From a virus: a stretch of 63,715 nt of DNA. Numbering within the stretch: position 1 is the first letter of the stretch; each line of letters begins with the position of its first letter. Where the stretch lies: IMG/VR virus record IMGVR_UViG_3300025030_000014, positions 1 to 63,715 of that record; one strand, written 5' to 3'. This document shows, in pieces, positions 7,841-14,133 of the stretch. The translations under genes were made by a program, and so were the position numbers. The notes beneath the pieces were generated by a model that had not been told where the DNA came from, made no database searches, and was given only the letters and a program-made list of their open reading frames with translations.

Positions 7841-7891
7841 GTTTAACAGGGTGCTAGGTTATGAGACTAGCACCCGATTAAGCAGTTAAAC
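7841..7891 (+). terminator. Intergenic hairpin after the 207-residue early gene
   Basis: GTTTAAC (7841-7847) and GTTAAAC (7885-7891) enclose a nine-base-pair stem GGGTGCTAG/CTAGCACCC (7849-7857/7867-7875). There is no U-run after it, so it may stabilise or process mRNA rather than terminate. Confidence 0.5.
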
Positions 7892-7916
7892 AACTAACTG
7901 AAGAGGAGATAAAGCC

Positions 7917-8123
7917 ATGTTTATTCATGATGCTACGAAAATGAGCAAAGAAGCAAGGGTGTTAAACTTCTGCAATTGTGGGCAAAGGCTTGTGATATTT
8001 TTAGACAAGGTAGAAGGGGAGACAGTATTAAGTTTTGGTTGCGATGCATGTAATTGTGGAACGTCTGTTAATATTGGAAAACAGACGGAAAAACAGTTAA
8101 GGCATTGGATAGAAGCAAGTTAG
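7917..8123 (+). CDS. Small zinc-ribbon-like protein
   Basis: This 68-residue protein has Cys pairs NFCNCGQRL and FGCDACNCG about 20 residues apart, a typical spacing for a zinc ribbon. A GAGGAG site precedes the ATG. Function is unknown. Confidence 0.6.
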   Translation: MFIHDATKMSKEARVLNFCNCGQRLVIFLDKVEGETVLSFGCDACNCGTSVNIGKQTEKQLRHWIEAS

Positions 8124-8145
8124 CAAATAAAGAACGTCAGGTTAC

Positions 8146-8179
8146 AAAATCCCCTTACAGTAGATTGTAAGGGGATTTT
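8146..8179. terminator. Perfect 14-bp stem-loop (terminator-like)
   Basis: AAAATCCCCTTACA (8146-8159) pairs perfectly with TGTAAGGGGATTTT (8166-8179) around a 6-base loop. The symmetric A and T ends let it act as a terminator in either direction, although no long U-run follows the stem. Confidence 0.65.
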
Positions 8180-8191
8180 GGCGTTTGAAGC

Positions 8192-8238
8192 GTCTGGAGA
8201 GTAGGAAAGGGGAAGGATTACTTTTAAACTCTCCAGAC
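8192..8238 (+). repeat. 11-bp inverted repeat
   Basis: GTCTGGAGAGT (8192-8202) and ACTCTCCAGAC (8228-8238) form a perfect 11-bp stem with a 25-base loop, just after the 14-bp hairpin. A TGAGTGAG-family motif (minus strand, about 8253-8268) follows. Confidence 0.5.
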
Positions 8239-8312
8239 TAGTCAAGCAGGAAAAACGCTCACTCACTTATAACGCCCAAAATGGGCAAATAAGGCCAAAG
8301 GAGGATAAAGGC

Positions 8313-8519
8313 ATGATTGACGTTAAGGGGAGGGATTTTAAGGGCTTCAGGACGGCAAAACGCTCGAATCAGCATGGGAAAATGGCGCAATTCTACAGGG
8401 CTCCGAAAACGCCCAAAATGAGCGATAACGCTCTCCTGCTACTAGGCGCAAGCTGCATAGTGCTAGGGACGTGGTTAGCTGTAGTCGTGATCTGCGGGAT
8501 GTTAGCAGAGATTGGTTAG
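8313..8519 (+). CDS. Small single-TM membrane protein
   Basis: This 68-residue protein has a basic N-terminal half (VKGRDFKGFRTAKRSNQHGK) and one membrane span at about residues 42-64 (LLLLGASCIVLGTWLAVVVI). An AGGAGG site is well placed. It is likely an inner-membrane protein with the N-terminus in the cytoplasm. Function is unknown. Confidence 0.55.
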   Translation: MIDVKGRDFKGFRTAKRSNQHGKMAQFYRAPKTPKMSDNALLLLGASCIVLGTWLAVVVICGMLAEIG

Positions 8520-8578
8520 GAGTGCCTGGGAGTTTCTCTCTCTCTCTTATAACCTAATAACTTTTGAGGAGATTTATC

Positions 8579-8821
8579 ATGCAATCTGACTATTTTCACC
8601 TTGGAAAACTAGAAGCGTTTGGAAAAATGCAGCATAGAACGTGTAAAGCAGAAAATGCTGTATTAGCAGATAAGATAGATGCATATTGTAATCAGCATAA
8701 CATTACATGGTATAAGCCAGGTAATGCTTATGTGGCGAAGTTATTAGTAAAGATTAGATTTAAATCTGCAAGTTCTCAGGAGTTAGCAGATTATCAAGCA
8801 GGTAAGACTAGTTCTCTCTAG
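8579..8821 (+). CDS. Small early protein, unknown
   Basis: The ATG at 8579 follows GAGGAG at good spacing and gives 80 residues (MQSDYFHLGKLEAFGK). The gene is A+T-rich with a mixed charged sequence. No family is recognised. Confidence 0.5.
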   Translation: MQSDYFHLGKLEAFGKMQHRTCKAENAVLADKIDAYCNQHNITWYKPGNAYVAKLLVKIRFKSASSQELADYQAGKTSSL

Positions 8822-8833
8822 TAACTCTTTCAC

Positions 8834-8864
8834 TCTGTACTATGATCTTCTTTCGTAGTACAGA
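8834..8864 (+). repeat. 9-bp stem-loop upstream of a mini-ORF
   Basis: TCTGTACTA (8834-8842) pairs with TAGTACAGA (8856-8864). It lies between a gene end and an AAAGGAG site, so it could tune translation or RNA stability. Confidence 0.45.
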
Positions 8865-8882
8865 TTAAAGGAGTTAGTAAAA

Positions 8883-8918
8883 ATGAGTGAGTGTTTTCGA
8901 AACGCTGCGCGATGCTGA
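8883..8918 (+). CDS. 11-residue mini-ORF with full ribosome binding site
   Basis: AAAGGAG (8867-8873) precedes ATG 8883 by 9 bases. The frame encodes only MSECFRNAARC before TGA. Its first codons overlap a TGAGTGAGTG motif. It may be a leader peptide, the remnant of a deleted gene, or chance. Confidence 0.3.
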   Translation: MSECFRNAARC

Positions 8919-9105
8919 TTTGGGGGAGCGTAGGCGAGACTATAGGGGAGAAGAGAAGGGCTGTCAGAATGGCGCACAGAGCTTCTGAGCTATGGTTTCT
9001 AAATCCCTCTTTCTTCTTTCTTGCACGTAGGTCGCTTTCTAGTGGTCATGCCAAGTTTGAGGACAAAAGCATTATAATTTCTCTGCCTATTTTCTGTGCA
9101 AATCT

Positions 9106-9122
9106 TTGGCACGAATCTTGTC
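9106..9122 (+). promoter_or_regulatory. TTGGCACG box 3 (sigma54-like -24 element)
   Basis: This is a third exact TTGGCACG, with TTGT at the -12 position (GG-N10-GT). It shares the box but not the GC doublet, so it may be a related protein-binding site rather than a working sigma54 promoter. Confidence 0.3.
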
Positions 9123-9187
9123 ATTGAAGTTAGCTTCTAGAGTTGTATAGCGCTTGAAGATCAATACTATATCTTGTATGTAAGTGA

Positions 9188-9377
9188 GTGAGTGCATAAG
9201 TGAGTGTGATAGTATGAAAGGGGTCTATAGACAGAAAAGAAGAAAGAAAGAGGAGGAAAGAGATATAGATATACTAGAAAAAAAATATTAAAATTAATTA
9301 ATGTATATGTCCTCCTTTCTCTTCTTCTTTCTCTACCAAGGGGGTCTGTATACTATCACACTCACACACGCACTCAC
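9188..9377. repeat. 190-bp inverted repeat with A/T-only centre (origin candidate)
   Basis: The outer arms 9188-9215 and 9350-9377 match at 25 of 28 positions as inverted copies (GTGAGTGC...GTGAGTGTGATAGTAT). Purine-rich inner arms at about 9233-9267 and 9303-9336 (AGAAAAGAAGAAAG type against its complement) match imperfectly. About 26 bases of pure A/T (around 9277-9302) lie at the centre. A GGGGTCTRTA motif occurs on both sides in direct orientation (9218, 9340). A DNA unwinding element between protein-binding arms would look like this. Confidence 0.7.
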
Positions 9378-9387
9378 AAAGAAATAA

Positions 9388-9422
9388 GACAAACAGATTA
9401 GAGAATGGACAAACAGGTTAGA
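9388..9422 (+). repeat. Two direct copies of GACAAACAGRTTAGA
   Basis: Copies lie at 9388-9402 and 9408-9422, spaced 20 bases apart (about two helical turns). A third copy is at about 22256-22270 in another gene-free stretch. They look like binding sites for a phage initiator or regulator. Confidence 0.6.
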
Positions 9423-9463
9423 AGAGCTTAATAATTATGCCCTAACTACAGGCCACGCGCTTG

Positions 9464-9472
9464 TGCTATACT
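9464..9472 (+). promoter_or_regulatory. Extended -10 promoter
   Basis: TGC followed by TATACT (9464-9472) is an extended -10 element. No good -35 box is present, which is acceptable for this promoter type. It points to the SprT-like gene at 9674. Confidence 0.45.
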
Positions 9473-9589
9473 TTGGGCAAAGAGGTAGACTTGAGGCAGG
9501 TAGTAGGTAGTGGTATGAAGGAAAGACTGGAGTTGGCTATTAGGTTTATTCAGATAGCGAGGGATATGGGGAAGAGGTAGGATAGTCTA

Positions 9590-9621
9590 GGGAGTAGCAG
9601 GTAGTCTTTCTTGCTACTCCC
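9590..9621 (+). terminator. 10-bp stem-loop in the leader of the SprT-like gene
   Basis: GGGAGTAGCA (9590-9599) pairs perfectly with TGCTACTCCC (9612-9621). There is no U-run, so attenuation or RNA processing is more likely than simple termination. Confidence 0.45.
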
Positions 9622-9673
9622 TGGGATGTGCTAGACTTTCACCACGAATAGTAGATAGAGGAGATAGAGAGCC

Positions 9674-10174
9674 ATGAAGAACTTGCAGAGATTGGCGGAT
9701 TCGTTTTGTAGTACTCATGGGTTGGAGAAGATACCTGTAGAGTTTAAGGCGATTAAGAGAGCTAATGGGCTTTATTGTTGGAAGGGAAACTCTGCGGAGA
9801 ATAGCAGGATAGTGCTGAGTAGTGGGATAAAGGAGCACTATGGGTTTGCTCAGCAGATGAGTACGTTGCTGCATGAGCTTACGCATTACTATTGTCATGT
9901 GAAGTTTAATGACGTGCAGCATAGTGAGACTTTCAAGAAGTATTGTAGCATGTTCGGCGGGACGATGAATGAGAGTATGGCGGGAGAGGAGTACTCTGAA
10001 GCGGCTAGTCAGCAGTATGTGAGTAGTGCTATAGAGTTTAGGCTTCAATGCTCTTGTGGGCGTTGTAGAAGTCAGAGGTATTTGAAGCTCCCAGCGCTTT
10101 CTTATAGAAAGAATCGCTGGTGTGGGAGTTGTATGGAGACTATGGATATGTGGCAGAAGGTGGGATGTAGGTAA
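9674..10174 (+). CDS. SprT-like zinc metalloprotease
   Basis: This 166-residue protein has HELTHYY at residues 67-73, the HExxH zinc site of SprT-like proteases, followed by a helix with HSETF that can supply the third ligand (H at about residue 83). The C-terminus carries a zinc ribbon (CSCGRC near residue 126 and CGSC near 156), as in SprT/Spartan-type proteins. Such proteins degrade DNA-bound proteins or act as nucleic-acid-associated factors. Its phage role is not known. It opens a run of small genes after a control region with an extended -10 promoter. Confidence 0.75.
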   Translation: MKNLQRLADSFCSTHGLEKIPVEFKAIKRANGLYCWKGNSAENSRIVLSSGIKEHYGFAQQMSTLLHELTHYYCHVKFNDVQHSETFKKYCSMFGGTMNESMAGEEYSEAASQQYVSSAIEFRLQCSCGRCRSQRYLKLPALSYRKNRWCGSCMETMDMWQKVGCR

Positions 10175-10195
10175 CTCTAACTAAGGAGAAGAGAG

Positions 10196-10420
10196 ATGAA
10201 AGAGAAGAAGATGAGAGTGGTAGCTAAGAATGTAGGGACGTGTACTTATTTCACGGCAGGGAAGTATTATGTGGTGAATAGACTCTCTAGTAATGGTTGT
10301 GGTGGAGAGGTTACTGGAGATGATGGGCAGGAGTGTTTTATTCATTTTCCGTATAGCTCACATATAGATGATAATTCCTGGAGAGTGGTGGGTGAGAGGA
10401 CGATACGGAAGATGCCTTAG
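10196..10420 (+). CDS. Small beta-rich protein, unknown
   Basis: This 74-residue basic protein has strand-rich segments (FTAGKYYVVNRLSSNG; CFIHFPY) resembling a small SH3-like barrel (YF.aGK.Y.V). It follows a CTCTAACTAAGGAG leader that recurs before other early genes. Confidence 0.5.
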   Translation: MKEKKMRVVAKNVGTCTYFTAGKYYVVNRLSSNGCGGEVTGDDGQECFIHFPYSSHIDDNSWRVVGERTIRKMP

Positions 10421-10509
10421 GTCAGTCTAGGGAGGAAGAGAATGAGAGATACTATCCTGTTCTCTTCTTTCGTGGGAAGGACTAAAGAAGATCACTAAGG
10501 AGATGTACT

Positions 10510-10683
10510 ATGTTTGAATGTACCTGCTACTTCTGTAAGAATGGTAAAGAACATCCTGGGAGTCATGTAGTATGGGAGGATGATAATCCCGTGCTGCTCA
10601 AAAGTAATTCGCTCAGGAAAGAGGATATAGTGTTGATGGAGTTTTGTAGTACTTGTGGGCATAGTAGAAGGAAAGAGGAGTAG
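10510..10683 (+). CDS. Small zinc-finger-like protein
   Basis: The ATG at 10510 follows an AAGGAG site. The 57-residue product has FECTCYFC at the N-terminus and FCSTCGHS near the C-terminus, a likely four-Cys zinc site. Confidence 0.5.
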   Translation: MFECTCYFCKNGKEHPGSHVVWEDDNPVLLKSNSLRKEDIVLMEFCSTCGHSRRKEE

Positions 10684-10732
10684 GACGGGTAGATAGGTAG
10701 TCTTGGGTGCAATCCAACAGAGGAGAGTGGCT

Positions 10733-11020
10733 ATGAAAAAGCTAGTACTAGACCCAGAGAAGTACAGAGCACCAGTAAATGAGCAGGAAGCCCTGGAGTA
10801 TATTACTACTCACAGGGAGTATGTAGTTGAGGATAATAGAGGAAAACTCTGGAATTGTCGGAGTAATGGGAAGCTTAAGACTTTCGTTAAGTCTGGTAGC
10901 TGGAGAAAGCCTGTTAAGCATGGGTTGTATGAATGTTTTTCTATTAGTTATATTAATGGTATTACTCAGCAGTCTGGAGATCATCCCTGGGAGTTTCTGA
11001 GAATAGCGAAAGGAGAGTAG
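10733..11020 (+). CDS. Small early protein, unknown
   Basis: The ATG at 10733 (MKKLVLDPEKYRAPVNEQEA) follows GAGGAG. The 95-residue product has an N-terminal acidic helix and a beta-like C-terminal half. An upstream in-frame start at 10703 has no ribosome site. No family is recognised. Confidence 0.5.
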   Translation: MKKLVLDPEKYRAPVNEQEALEYITTHREYVVEDNRGKLWNCRSNGKLKTFVKSGSWRKPVKHGLYECFSISYINGITQQSGDHPWEFLRIAKGE

Positions 11021-11022
11021 AG

Positions 11023-11241
11023 ATGTTCTACGCACAGAAACGCAGACATGGGTGTGAGATACTAGGGAGTAATGGCATCATGATGTTAGATGCTAGGTGG
11101 AGTAGGAGTACGGCAGAGAGGTATGTGGTAGAGCATTTGAAGCTGTATAACCTGGACTGTGCAGATGCGTACCAGTTGTTCAAAGGCGAGAAGTTTACAA
11201 CTGCTGTAGCTGTGAGTCCTGTTATTCCTCTAGAGCTATAG
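11023..11241 (+). CDS. Small early protein, unknown
   Basis: This 72-residue product (MFYAQKRRHGCEILGSNG...) starts 2 bases after the previous stop with an AAAGGAG site inside the upstream gene. It has a mixed alpha/beta pattern. No function is recognised. Confidence 0.5.
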   Translation: MFYAQKRRHGCEILGSNGIMMLDARWSRSTAERYVVEHLKLYNLDCADAYQLFKGEKFTTAVAVSPVIPLEL

Positions 11242-11319
11242 CCCATGGTTCTCGGTAAGGGAGCCAGATAGAAGTAGTTCCTCACCACAAGATAGATAAC
11301 CTGGAGAAGGAGAGTAGTC

Positions 11320-11622
11320 ATGGAAAGTCGTAGAGTGGTGCTTAGTGAGCTGTATCAGCAGGCTAAGCAGAGGATGGACTGGGAGAAGATACAGGCTTAT
11401 ATGGTGCTGAATAAATGGAAGTGGCAAGGAGAGACTCCTACAGTCGAGCAGATGGAGCATACTTGTGACCAGCTCTATGCGGCGCTTAATGTAGAGAAGG
11501 ATTACTACAGAGTCTCTACAGGAGGATTTGTCCTGACATTCTTTGTCTGGGAGAGTTGTATAGAACTCTGCCTGGATTTTGTACTTGAGCATCAAGGGCA
11601 GGAAGAGTCGTTGAGAGATTAA
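11320..11622 (+). CDS. Small helical early protein, unknown
   Basis: This 100-residue mostly helical protein (LSELYQQAKQRMDWEKIQAY) starts with an ATG after GGAGA. It is followed by an inverted repeat (11632-11665). No family is recognised. Confidence 0.5.
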   Translation: MESRRVVLSELYQQAKQRMDWEKIQAYMVLNKWKWQGETPTVEQMEHTCDQLYAALNVEKDYYRVSTGGFVLTFFVWESCIELCLDFVLEHQGQEESLRD

Positions 11623-11631
11623 TCCCTGTTT

Positions 11632-11665
11632 AGAGAGTAGAAGCACTATGATGTTTCTACTCTCT
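11632..11665 (+). terminator. Hairpin of the AGAGAGTA family, copy 1
   Basis: AGAGAGTAGAA (11632-11642) pairs with TTCTACTCTCT (11655-11665). The surrounding bases (GTTTAGAGAGTA ... TACTCTCTAGGA) recur almost exactly at 13580-13617. Confidence 0.55.
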
Positions 11666-11826
11666 AGGAAGGGTTAATAGCAACAGAAGCTATAACCTCG
11701 TCAGTACAGTGCAGGGGAGAGTGGTAGAGCTTTCACTTTCTAGTCACTTTCTCCTGCTGTCCTCGGTGTTGGAAATGGAATCGGAGAGCTACGAAGTTTC
11801 ACAGCTTCACTCAAGGAGAACTTGCT

Positions 11827-12459
11827 ATGTATATCCAGCTGACTACGCGTTGTAACATGCTCTGTGGACATTGTTGCTTCTCCTGCACAGCTAGAGGAGT
11901 AGATATGTCCCAAAGGACTTTTGACAAGGTTATAGCACTGTGTCGTGAGGAGTATGTGACTCTCGGAGGAGGAGAGCCGACTCTCCATAAGAGGTTCCAG
12001 AGCTATCTTCTCTCCGCTATAGCAGAGTGTGAGGGAGTGTATGTTATTACCAATGGGACAGTGGAGAAGACAGCACTCTTGCTTGCAAAGCTAGCAAAGG
12101 CAGAAGTAATAGGAGCGCAGCTCTCCTTCGACAAGTACCATGATAAGAGTATGATCTCTCCAGCTGTACAGGATATCTTCCACGCGCTAAAGCTGGATAA
12201 GGATGTTAGTCGTGTACTCTCTAGAGGCAGAGCTAAGGAGAATGATCTCTCTACCCTTGATGAGTGTTGTTGTGATGATCTATTCTTTGCTCCTACAGGG
12301 AATGTCTACACTTGTGGATGCAAAGCTATCAAGCTCGGTAGTGTACACGACCTGGGCATTCAGGACAAGATAGTAGAGTATCAGAGTTTCTCAGACTACG
12401 AGAATCCATGTGGGAAAGACTTCAAGACTGAGTGGAATAGTAGATCTTCCAACCTCTAA
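11827..12459 (+). CDS. Compact radical SAM protein
   Basis: This 210-residue protein has CNMLCGHC at residues 9-16, the CxxxCxxC site that holds the radical SAM [4Fe-4S] cluster, then LGGGEPTLH (GGE motif that binds SAM) near residue 47 and YVITNGT near 75. Towards the C-terminus lie further Cys (DECCCDD about 143-147; VYTCGCKA about 156-160; NPCGKD), suggesting an auxiliary cluster as in SPASM-like proteins. Reductive cleavage of SAM to a radical is the known family chemistry. The substrate here (RNA, peptide or nucleotide) cannot be told. It is shorter than most radical SAM enzymes, so it has a partial barrel. It is flanked by small unknown genes. Confidence 0.8.
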   Translation: MYIQLTTRCNMLCGHCCFSCTARGVDMSQRTFDKVIALCREEYVTLGGGEPTLHKRFQSYLLSAIAECEGVYVITNGTVEKTALLLAKLAKAEVIGAQLSFDKYHDKSMISPAVQDIFHALKLDKDVSRVLSRGRAKENDLSTLDECCCDDLFFAPTGNVYTCGCKAIKLGSVHDLGIQDKIVEYQSFSDYENPCGKDFKTEWNSRSSNL

Positions 12460-12473
12460 CAGAAAGGCTAAGT

Positions 12474-12665
12474 ATGAAGGATAATGTGTTAGTAGAACTC
12501 CGAGACGATCAGCATCGACTGCTAGGAGAAATCTCTAGAGTCATTCAGCAGAAAGGCTCTGCTGCTTCTCTACGAAAGATAGAGTATCGCGGCAAGCAAT
12601 ATGTCATGTACGGAGGAATCCGTACTCCCTACTGGATAACCATTTATGAAGAAAAGGAGAGCTGA
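12474..12665 (+). CDS. Small early protein, unknown
   Basis: This 63-residue protein (MKDNVLVELRDDQHRLLGEI) is beta-rich after a helical start. It follows the radical SAM gene by 14 bases and could be a partner, though nothing in the sequence proves it. Confidence 0.5.
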   Translation: MKDNVLVELRDDQHRLLGEISRVIQQKGSAASLRKIEYRGKQYVMYGGIRTPYWITIYEEKES

Positions 12666-12666
12666 G

Positions 12667-12960
12667 ATGAGCAAGAGTCGTGCAGTACAAGGAAGTACAA
12701 TACAAGAAGTAAAGACTGGACTTCAATCCACTTCTTTCATCCGTGAGCCTGCAAAGAAGCAGTATAAAACAGTCAATGGTAAAAGGTTTGTAGTCTTTTG
12801 TGGCTGTGAGGCGATAAGTAAAGGATTAAGTATCTCTGCTAATCACCCCAACTTCTGGAAAGCCTCTTGCGTCATAGTCTCTTATAGAGAATGTCCTAAG
12901 TGCAAATGTGCTAGCTACATCGACATCACCTCGCTCAACCTCCCAGAAAGGAGTTACTAA
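12667..12960 (+). CDS. Small protein with C-terminal zinc ribbon
   Basis: The ATG at 12667 (MSKSRAVQGST) starts one base after the previous stop. The 97-residue product has FCGCEA near residue 46 and CPKCKC near residue 80, a probable zinc ribbon. Confidence 0.5.
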   Translation: MSKSRAVQGSTIQEVKTGLQSTSFIREPAKKQYKTVNGKRFVVFCGCEAISKGLSISANHPNFWKASCVIVSYRECPKCKCASYIDITSLNLPERSY

Positions 12961-12961
12961 C

Positions 12962-13111
12962 ATGGCTAGACTATGCACTTTCACCATTTCCATCGAAGTA
13001 GACGAAGACTTCACCGACTCTGATGCTCAAAAGCACTGTGATGATCTTGAGCATCTACTAGCATCTTCTTTCTACATCAACGACGCAAGCTACGAACTGG
13101 AAGAGGAGTAG
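12962..13111 (+). CDS. Small acidic protein, unknown
   Basis: The ATG at 12962 follows GGAG. The 49-residue product (MARLCTFTISIEVDEDFTDS) has strands followed by an acidic helix. No family is recognised. Confidence 0.45.
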   Translation: MARLCTFTISIEVDEDFTDSDAQKHCDDLEHLLASSFYINDASYELEEE

Positions 13112-13116
13112 CTCTC

Positions 13117-13320
13117 ATGTCCTTCAAAGGAACTATCCATCTCACCCATACTGGCTACTACGCAGGACGTGTCTTCTGCGGAGCTGTCAGAACAGAGGTA
13201 GACACCTACATGCACATACCATATTCCCACACTAAAGAGTTCCTAACTAACCCAGCACTATGTCCTGATTGCTTAGAAGTACTGGAAGCTAGTGAGAATG
13301 CTGAGCCTGAAGCTCAGTAG
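13117..13320 (+). CDS. Small Cys-containing protein, unknown
   Basis: This 67-residue protein has VFCGAVR and LCPDCLEVL, which could bind zinc together. It has an acidic C-terminus. Confidence 0.45.
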   Translation: MSFKGTIHLTHTGYYAGRVFCGAVRTEVDTYMHIPYSHTKEFLTNPALCPDCLEVLEASENAEPEAQ

Positions 13321-13371
13321 TAGTTATCCCCTCCCCACTGCCCTTGACCTTCAGCTAAGGAGACTTACGAG

Positions 13372-13572
13372 ATGACGCAGAGAAGAAGCAAGTTAATTTA
13401 TGCTATAGAAGACTTGGATTATCCTATCCTTCTACTGCAAGAAGGGAATGATAGATTCTCGGTGGTATATGGTCAGCAGGCTAAGACAGGGCTAGGCTAC
13501 TCAGCAGCGAAAGAGAAGTTCGCTGATTGTCTGTTTCATGCACTCGCACTTGCAGGCAAGTTTGCTCAATAG
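13372..13572 (+). CDS. Small early protein, unknown
   Basis: This 66-residue protein (MTQRRSKLIYAIEDLDYP) has an AAGGAG site upstream. It is alpha/beta mixed with a C-terminal Ala-rich helix. It is followed by the second AGAGAGTA-family hairpin. Confidence 0.45.
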   Translation: MTQRRSKLIYAIEDLDYPILLLQEGNDRFSVVYGQQAKTGLGYSAAKEKFADCLFHALALAGKFAQ

Positions 13573-13581
13573 TCCCAGTTT

Positions 13582-13614
13582 AGAGAGTAAGAGCTTCTAG
13601 GGTTCTTACTCTCT
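13582..13614 (+). terminator. Hairpin of the AGAGAGTA family, copy 2
   Basis: AGAGAGTAAGA (13582-13592) pairs with TCTTACTCTCT (13604-13614). Stem sequence and flanks are near-identical to 11632-11665, with a different loop. Confidence 0.55.
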
Positions 13615-13657
13615 AGGATGTGCTATTGAAGGCACACATAATGAATAGGAGGATGTG

Positions 13658-13843
13658 ATGAATAAGAAGATCATACTTAATGGAGTAGAGTTCTACAGAT
13701 ACATGGAGAAAGACTCTCATGGTTCTAGGAGTGAGAACTACTGGATAGATAAGAAGTTAGTCACTTCAGTAGAGTTTACCAGAGAGCTTAAAGCTCAATT
13801 AGGCCCTGAAATGCTCAGTGCATTGCATTGTGTGTTTTATTAG
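13658..13843 (+). CDS. Small early protein, unknown
   Basis: The ATG at 13658 lies behind AGGAGG. A GTG one codon earlier is possible. The 61-residue product (MNKKIILNGVEFYRYMEK) is beta-rich at the N-terminus. No family is recognised. Confidence 0.45.
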   Translation: MNKKIILNGVEFYRYMEKDSHGSRSENYWIDKKLVTSVEFTRELKAQLGPEMLSALHCVFY

Positions 13844-13895
13844 TAGTCCAACCATTCCACCAGCACTACCATGCTGGAAACTAAGGAGAGAAGAG

Positions 13896-14132
13896 ATGAC
13901 TAAGAAGCAGAAGTTTAAAGTAGGAGATCTAGTAGAGATCACAGGGAGTGAGGATTACTACTTCCATAAAGGAGATAGGGCTGTGCTACTCAAGCAAGCC
14001 TCTGCTGGCGACTGGTATGCGGATTTCAACAACCAAGGCAATCCTACTATCACTCAAGAAGGTCAATGGTGGATAGGGGATGGTAAGGTTCCTAAGGAAT
14101 ACACTTTCCGTCTAGTCGGAGGAGATAAATAA
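13896..14132 (+). CDS. Small SH3-like barrel protein
   Basis: The ATG at 13896 follows AAGGAG. The 78-residue product has FKVGDLVEITGSEDYYFHKG, then DRAVLLKQ and DWYADF, a pattern of short strands as in KOW/SH3-like barrels. It is one base from the helicase gene and may be co-translated with it. Confidence 0.55.
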   Translation: MTKKQKFKVGDLVEITGSEDYYFHKGDRAVLLKQASAGDWYADFNNQGNPTITQEGQWWIGDGKVPKEYTFRLVGGDK

Positions 14133-14133
14133 C

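Larger units (their letters stand above)
8919..9673 (+). other. Long non-coding control region
   Basis: No convincing gene is seen in this 755-base stretch. It holds a TTGGCACG box (9106-9113), a 190-base inverted repeat with an A/T-only centre (9188-9377), two GACAAACAG repeats (9388-9422), an extended -10 promoter (9464-9472) and a hairpin (9590-9621). A 21-codon frame at 9515-9580 has no ribosome binding site. The combination fits a replication origin or a regulatory centre. Confidence 0.6.

Noticed and set aside
8891-9127. 78-codon open frame after the mini-ORF
   Set aside because: It has no ribosome site, runs through the TTGGCACG box, and its composition does not look protein-like.
9515-9580. 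21-codon frame MKERLELAIRFIQIARDMGKR
   Set aside because: No Shine-Dalgarno sequence precedes it. It may be chance within the leader region.
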